A DNA stretch of 11,918 bases. Origin: Lachnospira sp900551945. GTDB lineage: Bacteria; Bacillota; Clostridia; Lachnospirales; Lachnospiraceae. Positions 1 through 6,772 of the stretch are shown piece by piece (the first letter of the stretch is position 1; each line of letters opens with the position of its first letter). The DNA is taken from assembly GCA_048380335.1 (NCBI GenBank), contig DBFCCI010000070.1:1-11918 (forward strand), given 5' to 3'. The position numbers were made by a program, and so were the translations under genes. The notes under the pieces were generated by a model, which did not search any database, was not told where the DNA came from, and worked only from the letters and a program-made list of their open reading frames with translations.

Positions 1-1124
1 TCTCTATCTTCTATATAACCACAATTACATCTGTATATTCTATCAGAAAGTTTTAAATCTTTCTTAATAAAACCACAACAGTTACATAACTTTGATGATG
101 GATAAAATCTATCTACAACTCTTAATTCAATACTGTTTTCAGAACATTTCTTTTTAAACTTAACTCTAAATTCATAAAACTTTTGTCCTGCAACAGCTTT
201 TGAAAGATGTCTATTCTTCATCATTCCTTTTACATTCAAATCTTCAATAGTTATATAAGATGGCTTGGTTTTCACTATCTCTAATATTGTTTTATTGATG
301 TAATCGGTACGAATATTATCTATTCTATGATAAAGTCTTTGTACTTTAAGCATTTGTTTTCTTATATTTGCCTTTTGAGTAGCTTCTCCTTTCTTTAATT
401 TTTTCAAATTTTCATACTTTCTTGAAAGACTTCTTTGTTGTCTTTTTAACTTTTTTTCTAATCTTTTTACTTTATAACTTTTATTAATATTTTTATACTT
501 TGTTCCATTTGAAACAACTGCTAAATCTTTAATTCCTAAATCAATACCTATTCCTTTATCTGAATTATTATGAACTATATTTTCTGGTATATCTACAAGC
601 ACTGATACATAATATCTATCAGCTTTCTTTGATACAAAACCACTTTTTATTATTAGTCCTGATTTAGTTGTTGGTATATATCCTTTTTCTTTAATTCTTA
701 CCCAGCCTAATGTTGGTATCTTTATTCTATGACGTTCACATTGTATTATACTTTTATCATCATTTTTTACAAAATACATCTTAACATCTGATTTTCCTTT
801 TTTCTTAAATCTAGGAAAATTATTTTTCTTGTTAAAAAAATTTGCAAAAGCTGTATTAGCATTTCCTAATGAACGCTTAATTGACTTAGAACTTACTTCT
901 TTTATCCATAAATACTCTGGATTGTTAGGAATAAATTCATTATTAAACCATACACTAAACTTTTTATATGGTAAAAACTTTTCTCCTTTATCATAAAGTT
1001 TTTTGTTATGAGCTATATAAAAATTGTACATATACCTACAAGTTCCAATTGTTTTATTAATCTTTGTCTTTTGTTCTGGCGTTGGATTTATCTCTGTCTT
1101 GTAGCCCTTTAGCAATCTGCTCAT
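1..1124 (-). CDS. tnpB: TnpB, IS607-type RNA-guided nuclease (partial 3' end)
   Basis: This is a TnpB-family protein, an ancestor-like relative of Cas12 that cuts DNA guided by a transposon-encoded RNA. About 374 codons are visible. The N-terminus has the family signature NPTPEQKTKINKTIGTCRY. The RuvC pieces are present: IDLGIKDLA (Asp near residue 195), IEDLNVKGMMKNRHL (Glu near 293), and a zinc ribbon (CNCCG, then CNCG) leading into EDR, where the third acidic residue lies close to the window edge. All visible catalytic residues are intact, so the enzyme is probably active. The start is either ATG at 1124, directly abutting GGGAG, or an in-frame TTG at 1115 with better spacing (9 nt) from the same site. 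The gene overlaps the end of tnpA by about 68 bp in another frame, which suggests translational coupling. The last residues after the zinc ribbon are off the window. Confidence 0.93.
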   Translation of the reverse strand, partial: MSRLLKGYKTEINPTPEQKTKINKTIGTCRYMYNFYIAHNKKLYDKGEKFLPYKKFSVWFNNEFIPNNPEYLWIKEVSSKSIKRSLGNANTAFANFFNKKNNFPRFKKKGKSDVKMYFVKNDDKSIIQCERHRIKIPTLGWVRIKEKGYIPTTKSGLIIKSGFVSKKADRYYVSVLVDIPENIVHNNSDKGIGIDLGIKDLAVVSNGTKYKNINKSYKVKRLEKKLKRQQRSLSRKYENLKKLKKGEATQKANIRKQMLKVQRLYHRIDNIRTDYINKTILEIVKTKPSYITIEDLNVKGMMKNRHLSKAVAGQKFYEFRVKFKKKCSENSIELRVVDRFYPSSKLCNCCGFIKKDLKLSDRIYRCNCGYIEDR

Positions 1125-1725
1125 CTCCCTTTATCTGATTTTTATATTTTCTTAAACCATATAATTTAGAACCAAACATATCTAAAATAGATACAATATC
1201 TTCAACTAATTCTTTATTAGGTGAAAATGTTTCATTATTTACAATAATTATTTGTGTATTAAACTTCTCACAAAGTTTTTCAAACCAATCATAACCAAAA
1301 CGTACAAATCTATCCTTGTTAGAAATAACTATTGTTTTCACTTTATTTTCCATAACATCTTCAAGTAATCTATTCCAATTTTTACGGTTATAATCTAAAT
1401 CACTTCCAATATCTTCAATACATTGATTTACAATCATTCCTTGTGAATTACAAAATTGTTTTAGAAATTCTACCTGATTTTTTAAATCATCTTTTTGATT
1501 TTTTGTAGAAACTCTTGCATAAATCACTATATCTCTTATATCTTTATCTTTTTTAATTCCTTTAAATTCTAAATATTGGTCATAAGTATAATATCTTCTA
1601 TCAGTTGGAGTTCTATTAGCTTTTAATATTCCTTCTCTATCCCAACGTTGTAGAGTCTTAACTGAAACTCCTAATAATTCAGCAAAATCTTTTGGTTTAT
1701 AATTTGTGATATTTTTTGTGTTAAT
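1057..1725 (-). CDS. tnpA: TnpA, IS607-family serine recombinase with MerR-like head, apparent ATT start
   Basis: This is the transposase of the element and acts by serine-recombinase chemistry. Residues about 8-55 (YKPKDFAELLGVSVKTLQRW, followed by RTPTDRRYY) form the MerR-type helix-turn-helix and wing. The catalytic domain follows, with YARVSTKNQ (nucleophile Ser about residue 73) and the IS607-typical SNKDRFVRFGYDWFEKL. A GTG at 1527 would give only 156 residues and would remove the whole DNA-binding head, so it is not the natural start. The open frame continues upstream to a TAA without any ATG, GTG or TTG. A strong AAAAGGAG (1733-1740) lies exactly 7 nt before an ATT at 1725, giving 222 residues, the usual family length. 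I therefore call an ATT start; a mutated ATG is the alternative. The 3' end overlaps tnpB. Confidence 0.85.
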   Translation of the reverse strand: MNTKNITNYKPKDFAELLGVSVKTLQRWDREGILKANRTPTDRRYYTYDQYLEFKGIKKDKDIRDIVIYARVSTKNQKDDLKNQVEFLKQFCNSQGMIVNQCIEDIGSDLDYNRKNWNRLLEDVMENKVKTIVISNKDRFVRFGYDWFEKLCEKFNTQIIIVNNETFSPNKELVEDIVSILDMFGSKLYGLRKYKNQIKGDEQIAKGLQDRDKSNARTKDKD

Positions 1726-1754
1726 AAAAATTCTCCTTTTTGTTTTATAAACAT

Positions 1755-1783
1755 ATTATATCACTTTTTAACTCATTTATCTA
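1755..1783 (-). promoter_or_regulatory. Putative tnpA promoter
   Basis: On the minus strand a perfect -10 TATAAT (1760-1755) stands 14 nt before the tnpA ribosome binding site. A weak -35 TAGATA (1783-1778, 4 of 6 to consensus) precedes it with a 17-bp spacer. The placement fits an element-borne promoter close to the IS end. Confidence 0.5.
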
Positions 1784-1813
1784 CTTTTTTAGGCACTTAA
1801 CAAAGCCTCCTAT

Positions 1814-2989
1814 TTATAATATTCTCTTTAACCATGAAATAACAGAAACTGGTATTATTTGCTTTATACGGCTTTTAAGACATAAACCAACTTTTAACTT
1901 AGCTATAAAATCGTTATCTTCTATATTATTATAAAATGTATCTCTTGAAGCTGGTCTTAATGTTGCTGATTTAAGATTAGCCTGCTTTACCATAGCCTCA
2001 TCAACCGTTGCTTCAGTATAATCTGCATATTCTTTAATGCTATCAAATAACTTCTGTCCTTTTTCAGTATTAACAAGTACTGAAGATACTCCAAGCTTTG
2101 ATGAGAATTGTGGATGACTCTTATCTATTCCCCAAAAATCTCCTACTGTAATATCACTTACACGTCTAATACTAGAATATGGACAAGTATAACAACTTTC
2201 TCTATAGCAATCTCCGTCCATAAAATGTTTACCATATCGGTCTGTCATAAGTGGACTACTCTTTGATTTAGTCTTTGTCTTTAACATATATTGTGTCGCC
2301 CAACCTCTTTTTTCTTTTGAACGAAAATCAAATGATACAACTGGCTCTTTCATCTTCTCTGATTGATATTCAAGATACTTTTTAAACAAAAGAGGTGAAG
2401 GAACTCCATGACATATAAGGTCTAATGTATATAAGTTATCATATTGTTTACTACCTAAAAAGGAATTCAAACCTGCAATCTGACAAGGAGTTCCTGTAAA
2501 CAGCACCATCTTTCCATTGTCAAGATTTTTCTTTACTTTAGTATAGCTATTGCCAATATCTGACTGAACATATTTAGACGACTGTATCTTTTTTAGATAT
2601 TTTTCTTCTTTTACTTCTATATGCTTAACTGACATGTCAGATGTGTATGCACAACCATACACTACACCATTATTTTTAATAATATATCTGGCAAATACAT
2701 CTGATGCCCCACCTGAAGCTGACGATAATAGGCGTTTTTTATCCTTATTTTTTAAAGCATATACACTTATAGGCTTTCTTGACTTTGGTACTTTTACAGC
2801 CGGACAAGAATTAACACATATCTTACAGACTATACATTCATTTGTATTTACAACCGGATACAAAAACCCCTCTTTATTTGCTTTAATACTTATACAACCT
2901 TTGGGACATTTTTGTTCACAACTTCTACACCCAACACATTTTTTGCCAACCATTTCAATTGTACTAATACTTTTTTCCTTATATTCCAA
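1814..2989 (-). CDS. FrhB/FdhB-like iron-sulfur protein (coenzyme F420 hydrogenase/dehydrogenase beta subunit family)
   Basis: This 391-residue, presumably cytoplasmic redox protein has two N-terminal ferredoxin motifs of the CxxCxxCxxxCP type (Cys 18, 21, 24, 28 and 52, 55, 58, 62), expected to bind two [4Fe-4S] clusters. An FrhB/FdhB-type domain follows, recognisable from FTGTPCQIAGL, a cysteine-rich stretch GDCYRESCYTCPYS, and GDFWGI. Family members elsewhere reduce F420 or act on formate. In Firmicute and Bacteroides polysaccharide loci a branch of the family regularly accompanies pyruvyl transferase family genes, with no established reaction. The start is a TTG, supported by GAGGAG about 9 nt upstream; it follows the glycosyltransferase stop by 13 bp, so the two are co-transcribed. 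It is the last gene before the IS607 insertion. The substrate is unknown, and an F420 role is unlikely in Clostridia. Confidence 0.88.
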   Translation of the reverse strand: MEYKEKSISTIEMVGKKCVGCRSCEQKCPKGCISIKANKEGFLYPVVNTNECIVCKICVNSCPAVKVPKSRKPISVYALKNKDKKRLLSSASGGASDVFARYIIKNNGVVYGCAYTSDMSVKHIEVKEEKYLKKIQSSKYVQSDIGNSYTKVKKNLDNGKMVLFTGTPCQIAGLNSFLGSKQYDNLYTLDLICHGVPSPLLFKKYLEYQSEKMKEPVVSFDFRSKEKRGWATQYMLKTKTKSKSSPLMTDRYGKHFMDGDCYRESCYTCPYSSIRRVSDITVGDFWGIDKSHPQFSSKLGVSSVLVNTEKGQKLFDSIKEYADYTEATVDEAMVKQANLKSATLRPASRDTFYNNIEDNDFIAKLKVGLCLKSRIKQIIPVSVISWLKRIL

Positions 2990-3002
2990 TGTACTTCTCC
3001 TC

Positions 3003-4112
3003 TCAGTGTACTCCTGATTTCTTAAGGTAGTATCTTTGCATTTTTAAAGCAGTTTCATCCATATCAAATCCAGATTTAACAATGTAATCCTTCATATTCT
3101 TATGACAATATTCATTATTTACCATATCTAATGCTACTTTCGCCCATTCAGAAGGTGCATCACTCAAGTTCATCTTTTTAAATAACGGTGTAACACAAGC
3201 TTCTTTTGGAAAACCATCTGAACATACAACTGGAAGTCCTGCTGCCTGTGCTTCTATTGCAACAATTCCCAAACCTTCAAACAATGATGGGAATATACAC
3301 ACGTCCATACCTTGATATATATAGTCCATATCTTTTCTATTGCCTAAAAATATAACACTTTTCTCAAGCCCTAATGCTTTCACTTTTTCCTTTATATCAT
3401 GTTCAAGTGGCCCTGAGCCTACAAGAATTAAAACTGCATCTTGTCTTTTTTTCTTAATCTCACTAAATACCTTTAATAAAAACTCATGGTTCTTTTGTGG
3501 GTGCAATCTGCCTACATGTCCTACAACTAATTTATTATCTAATCCTAATTCTTGTCTTACATTCTTTCTTTTTTTATCATCAGCTATAAATCTTGACGAA
3601 TCAATAGCATTTTTAAGCACCTTAAATTTCTTATTCTTAAAAAGATATTCCCCTGCTTCCTGTGAACAGGCAAAAAGGTCTGTAGCATTAATTGTATATA
3701 ACTTCTGCATACACAACTTAATTAACCACTTTGCGTCATGGACTGTTTCATTATTATGTGAATGTGCAATTCTTACCTCAACGCCAGCCTTTTTAATAAT
3801 ATCTAAACATAAAAAACCAATAGTATAAGCATGAACATGTACAACTTTGTACTCTTTATGTTCTTTAAAAAACTTCTTCAACTGTCGTCTAAACTTTAAG
3901 ACATTATAATCTTCTCTTATAGAAGTGTAATATACATGTCCCCCCATTGAAGTAATCTCATCGTCATAGAACTGTTTTTGTGAGTACTCCACTAGAAAAT
4001 CAAATTGTAACTTTGTTCTATCAATTTTTCTATATATATTCATAAGCAGAGCTTGTGTACCACCTGCTTCCATTCTCTGTAAAATATGTAATACTCTTAC
4101 AGGTTCTGACAT
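3003..4112 (-). CDS. GT4-family glycosyltransferase (EpsF-like)
   Basis: This 369-residue GT-B fold glycosyltransferase would transfer a sugar from a nucleotide donor to a lipid-linked oligosaccharide on the cytoplasmic face of the membrane. The N-terminal acceptor domain begins VLHILQRMEAGGTQ (glycine-rich loop near residues 16-19). The donor domain shows GHVGRLHPQKN (Arg 202 and Lys 207, the usual phosphate-contacting pair) and FPSLFEGLGIVAIEAQ, which holds the E-x7-E motif (Glu 279 and Glu 287). All expected residues are present and the length is normal. Only 2 bp separate its ATG from the stop of the upstream pyruvyl transferase gene, so translation is probably coupled. The sugar and linkage cannot be read from the sequence. 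Confidence 0.92.
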   Translation of the reverse strand: MSEPVRVLHILQRMEAGGTQALLMNIYRKIDRTKLQFDFLVEYSQKQFYDDEITSMGGHVYYTSIREDYNVLKFRRQLKKFFKEHKEYKVVHVHAYTIGFLCLDIIKKAGVEVRIAHSHNNETVHDAKWLIKLCMQKLYTINATDLFACSQEAGEYLFKNKKFKVLKNAIDSSRFIADDKKRKNVRQELGLDNKLVVGHVGRLHPQKNHEFLLKVFSEIKKKRQDAVLILVGSGPLEHDIKEKVKALGLEKSVIFLGNRKDMDYIYQGMDVCIFPSLFEGLGIVAIEAQAAGLPVVCSDGFPKEACVTPLFKKMNLSDAPSEWAKVALDMVNNEYCHKNMKDYIVKSGFDMDETALKMQRYYLKKSGVH

Positions 4113-4114
4113 AT

Positions 4115-5230
4115 CTATTCACCAATCCTTATTGCATTTTTTAAATATTCATATGTGTTGTTACGTTCTTCTTTTATTATCTTATCTGTACAACTATAGT
4201 CAATATCATGACTTAGTATTGTTTCAATATCATTAATATTGTTTGCAACTCTGTCTTTAAGTTTAAGACGCATAAGTAAATCTATGAGCTTTTGAGAATT
4301 GCCATATCCTGACTTTCTTACAAGAGATACAAACTTTCTATGTGTGATAACTGATAAAATTGTTCCATGAAATGTATCTGTAACAACAGCATTAGCATTC
4401 ATAAAATATGATATTACATCAAATGGCGAACAATCAATAAACTTATCACAGCAATTTTGTATTCCACCTATGCAGTATATCTTAAGTCCCTTTTTATCTG
4501 CATACTTTCTTATTCTTTTACATTCTTCTTTAGAAAATCTTCCAGAATAACCATATAATATAATATAATTTTTATCTGGAACTTTCTTTTTTATCTTATC
4601 ACATTTTCCAATATAATCATATGCAAGAACGGGGTCAAGATTGTATACACAGTCTTTTCCTGTTAGCTTACTTACTATTTCTCCTGTATTCTTATCTCTT
4701 ACAGATATACAGTCAAAGGCTTTAAGCCATTTACTAACTTTATCTTTTACTTTATATTTTTCAAGCTTCTCATATGTAGTATTCCCGCATGATGCAGCAT
4801 ATGTTATAAGCTTTTTAGCATTATTTCCCACGCCAAAAAGCTCTGGCGCAAAGCCAACATTAGTATTATTCTGCACACAGTTAAATACCTCGTCACTACC
4901 AATAACAAGCACATCTAATTGTGGATTATAATTCATTGTATCATCTATGCCAAGATACGGATAATTATTTTTAGCATAATTCTTCTTATATTTTATAAAT
5001 TTTAATTTATCCTCAAGTTTTGCATTATATCTAAAAGTTTCACTTACTTTTGCAAGTTTTCTCTTTATACCAGTTCCCCCATCAGCTTTTATAAGACATT
5101 CTCCTGGGTGATAATCTACAAATTCAACATCACAACCTAGTTCTTTTAATATTTCTTTCAAACCATATGCCTGTAAAAATGAGCCATAATTATATATTCT
5201 TTGCATTGATAAAATGCCTGCTTTAATCAT
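4115..5230 (-). CDS. Polysaccharide pyruvyl transferase family protein (second copy)
   Basis: This is a 371-residue member of the polysaccharide pyruvyl transferase family (PF04230). Characterised members place a pyruvate ketal from phosphoenolpyruvate on a sugar of a surface glycan. Family landmarks are YNYGSFLQAYGL (residues 13-24), VIGSDEVFN (109-117), SVRDKNTG (176-183), LDPVLAYD (198-205) and the C-terminal VVTDTFHGTILSV (282-294). The ATG is preceded by GGAG with 5-nt spacing. The gene is first in a three-gene operon behind its own promoter (5292-5320), with the GT4 and the FrhB-like protein following tightly. It is clearly a different protein from the paralogue at 5473-6573, with most similarity confined to the motifs. 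The reaction is inferred from the family only; some members are likely to have other activities. Confidence 0.9.
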   Translation of the reverse strand: MIKAGILSMQRIYNYGSFLQAYGLKEILKELGCDVEFVDYHPGECLIKADGGTGIKRKLAKVSETFRYNAKLEDKLKFIKYKKNYAKNNYPYLGIDDTMNYNPQLDVLVIGSDEVFNCVQNNTNVGFAPELFGVGNNAKKLITYAASCGNTTYEKLEKYKVKDKVSKWLKAFDCISVRDKNTGEIVSKLTGKDCVYNLDPVLAYDYIGKCDKIKKKVPDKNYIILYGYSGRFSKEECKRIRKYADKKGLKIYCIGGIQNCCDKFIDCSPFDVISYFMNANAVVTDTFHGTILSVITHRKFVSLVRKSGYGNSQKLIDLLMRLKLKDRVANNINDIETILSHDIDYSCTDKIIKEERNNTYEYLKNAIRIGE

Positions 5231-5291
5231 ACTTTCTCCATTCTTATGATATTTTTCATAAAGTATATAATAAAATTTAAAACTTAAAAAT

Positions 5292-5320
5292 ATTATAACT
5301 GCATAATATTTTTATTGTAA
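5292..5320 (-). promoter_or_regulatory. Putative promoter of the pyruvyl transferase-GT4-FrhB operon
   Basis: Minus strand: a perfect -10 TATAAT (5297-5292) with a weak -35 TTACAA (5320-5315) and a 17-bp spacer, about 60 nt upstream of the ATG at 5230. It lies just after the terminator of the preceding gene, as expected if a new transcription unit begins here. The rest of the 5231-5472 gap is AT-rich, with no further gene seen. Confidence 0.55.
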
Positions 5321-5351
5321 CTTATATTATATTATTTTTCAACAGATAACT

Positions 5352-5396
5352 AAAAAAACAGACAGCCCTTAAGAAATTACTCAATGACTGTCTGTT
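5352..5396 (-). terminator. Rho-independent terminator after the first pyruvyl transferase gene
   Basis: On the minus strand a perfect 9-bp stem, AACAGACAG (5396-5388) with CTGTCTGTT (5365-5357), closes a 22-nt loop. It runs straight into a T tract (5358-5352). This is the expected shape of an intrinsic terminator for the gene ending at 5473, and it separates that gene from the downstream operon. Confidence 0.75.
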
Positions 5397-5446
5397 ATGT
5401 CAAGCTGATATTTACAATCTGCTTTATTAATTATTTTATTATTTAG

Positions 5447-5460
5447 TAGTCTTAAGACTA
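5447..5460. repeat. 14-bp perfect palindrome
   Basis: TAGTCTTAAGACTA is its own reverse complement and lies about 12 bp beyond the stop codon of the gene at 5473. It has no loop and no T tract, so it is not a terminator by itself. It could be a protein-binding site or chance in AT-rich DNA. Confidence 0.4.
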
Positions 5461-5472
5461 ATTAGTGTACTT

Positions 5473-6573
5473 TTACTTTAATCTCATGCTTTCCTTTAAA
5501 AATTCTATTACTTTAACTCTTTCACTTTCAAGCAATTTATAACCATTTTCATAATCACATTCAAATACATCATTGTCTAAACCACTATCAACATACTTCC
5601 TTTCAATATCAAACTTTTTAAGAAGTGTATTAAGTCGTGACATCATATTTCCACTATTATCTTGTCTTTCATATACAAGAAATGGACGTTTGAATATAAA
5701 TGAAAATACACAGGCATGAAATGAGTCCGTTAAAATAAGCTCTGCATGTTCAAATAAATAAACAAATTCCGATGGGTCAGCAAGATACACATTAATATTT
5801 TCAATATCACGAAGATTGTATACAACTGCATTTTTCTGCTTTGCATATTTTTTCAAATCTGCATTAACCCTATCAGAACGTTTTCCTAAGAAGTATGTAA
5901 GAATATATGGTCTATCGCAGTCTATTTTTTCAGGTTTTCTTGATATTTTTCTCCACTGTGCAGCATCAAGCATCATAGTTGGGTCTATAAGAACCTCTGC
6001 GTCTTTTCCTGTCAATTCTTTAACAATCTTAGCACCAGCTTCTTCTCTTACTGATATCCTATTAAATGTTGATAAATGCTTTTTAAACCATTCCTTCCAC
6101 TCCTGCGGAAGTTCTTCAATTCCAAAGCTAGGTGAAAAGCATATTTTTTGTTCTGGCTTTGCAAATGTAAGAAGAAACATGTCTTTCTTTAATGGTGAAT
6201 ATTTATACCATATTGGGTTCCATACCTGGTCACTTCCTATTATATAATAATCATCATTTCCTAATTCTGATATACTATCAATTAATTCTGTATTAATATA
6301 CTTATTACGAAACTCTATAAACTTTTTATTCTTTTTTTGATTAATCCAGTACATACGCCAATAATCTTTATTTCCTGCAAAACGAAATTTTGTTATGTAA
6401 TGAACAATATACTTTATATCAGACTTCCACTTAGGTTGTGCTGGCTTCTCAAATGAAATCGTAATAGAATTATCACCTGTTATACTGTCAATCACTGTTT
6501 TAACAGCATAATTTTGAAGATAATTTCCATAATTATAATTCGGGTCAATTATTGTTACTATCTTTGCTTTCAC
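5473..6573 (-). CDS. Polysaccharide pyruvyl transferase family protein (first copy)
   Basis: This 366-residue protein of the PF04230 family is expected to modify a sugar of the surface polysaccharide or its lipid-linked precursor, classically by pyruvylation from phosphoenolpyruvate. Landmarks are YNYGNYLQNYA (residues 13-23), YIIGSDQVWNP (110-120), SVREEAGA (174-181), LIDPTMML (195-202) and LTDSFHACVFS (281-291). The GSDQVWNP and DSFHA forms differ from the GSDEVFN and DTFHG of the second copy, so the two belong to different subgroups. The start is GTG, with AGGAG 6 nt upstream; the overlapping ATG is out of frame. It is separated from the chain-length gene by 199 bp containing a palindromic element, and it ends at a strong terminator, so it may form its own unit. 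No convincing promoter was seen in front of it. Confidence 0.9.
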   Translation of the reverse strand: MKAKIVTIIDPNYNYGNYLQNYAVKTVIDSITGDNSITISFEKPAQPKWKSDIKYIVHYITKFRFAGNKDYWRMYWINQKKNKKFIEFRNKYINTELIDSISELGNDDYYIIGSDQVWNPIWYKYSPLKKDMFLLTFAKPEQKICFSPSFGIEELPQEWKEWFKKHLSTFNRISVREEAGAKIVKELTGKDAEVLIDPTMMLDAAQWRKISRKPEKIDCDRPYILTYFLGKRSDRVNADLKKYAKQKNAVVYNLRDIENINVYLADPSEFVYLFEHAELILTDSFHACVFSFIFKRPFLVYERQDNSGNMMSRLNTLLKKFDIERKYVDSGLDNDVFECDYENGYKLLESERVKVIEFLKESMRLK

Positions 6574-6643
6574 ATTCTTCTCCTCTCAAGTTATCACAAC
6601 AGCAGCCAAAGTATCGTGCAAACATGTACTTTGTTACATAAAT

Positions 6644-6747
6644 AAAGGAGCTGTCGCAACTAGAAAATTTTTATACAAAATATAGACCTTTAATTAGTAA
6701 ATACCTCTATATTTTATATGAATTTTCGTTAATGCGATAACCCCTTT
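6644..6747. mobile_element. MITE-like palindromic element, 104 bp
   Basis: The two ends form an imperfect inverted repeat: AAAGGAGCTGTCGCAACTAG on the left against AAAGGGGTTATCGCATTAAC read from the right, both continuing into GAAAATT (about 20 of 27 positions agree with one gap). Further in, a perfect 10-bp inverted repeat AAAATATAGA/TCTATATTTT (6677-6686 and 6706-6715) surrounds a 19-nt loop, so nearly the whole element can fold into one long hairpin. It has no coding capacity. The terminal CTGTCGCA resembles the ends of some Firmicute transposons (IS1182-like, from memory and unconfirmed). It fills most of the gap between two polysaccharide genes and could act as a terminator or attenuator when transcribed. 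Exact ends and target duplication are uncertain. Confidence 0.6.
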
Positions 6748-6772
6748 CATTCTTATTCTACTATTAACTTAA

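Larger units (their letters stand above)
1..1800 (-). mobile_element. IS607-family insertion sequence (partial, left part outside window)
   Basis: The element carries the two overlapping genes typical of IS607: a serine recombinase with a MerR-like DNA-binding head (tnpA) and tnpB. The upstream end must lie between the tnpA promoter region (about 1760-1783) and the stop codon of the neighbouring gene at 1814, so 1800 is only approximate. The other end, with any guide (omega) RNA that normally overlaps the 3' end of tnpB, is beyond position 1. IS607 elements are known to make no target-site duplication, so the exact border cannot be read from the flanks. Confidence 0.85.

Noticed and set aside
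1057..1527. Recombinase gene starting at the GTG at 1527 (156 residues).
   Set aside because: The frame is open for 66 more codons upstream and encodes the MerR-like DNA-binding head, so this start would behead the protein.
1790..1815. Short AGGC/GCCT inverted repeat as terminator of the FrhB-like operon.
   Set aside because: On the minus strand it is followed by an A run rather than a T run, and the stem is only 4 bp.
1740..1934. Plus-strand frame of 64 residues across the end of the IS607 and the FrhB-like gene.
   Set aside because: It is a low-complexity antisense frame over a clear gene, with no plausible family or ribosome binding site.
2634..3828. Plus-strand frames opposite the FrhB-like and GT4 genes.
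   Set aside because: They are antisense shadows of strongly supported minus-strand genes and contain no recognisable domain.
5816..6247. Plus-strand frame of 143 residues opposite the first pyruvyl transferase gene.
   Set aside because: It is an antisense shadow; the minus strand carries all family motifs.
6574..6643. Promoter for the first pyruvyl transferase gene (TTGCAC, 17 bp, TGTGAT).
   Set aside because: Both boxes are poor matches (3 of 6 and 4 of 6), so it cannot be told from chance in AT-rich DNA.
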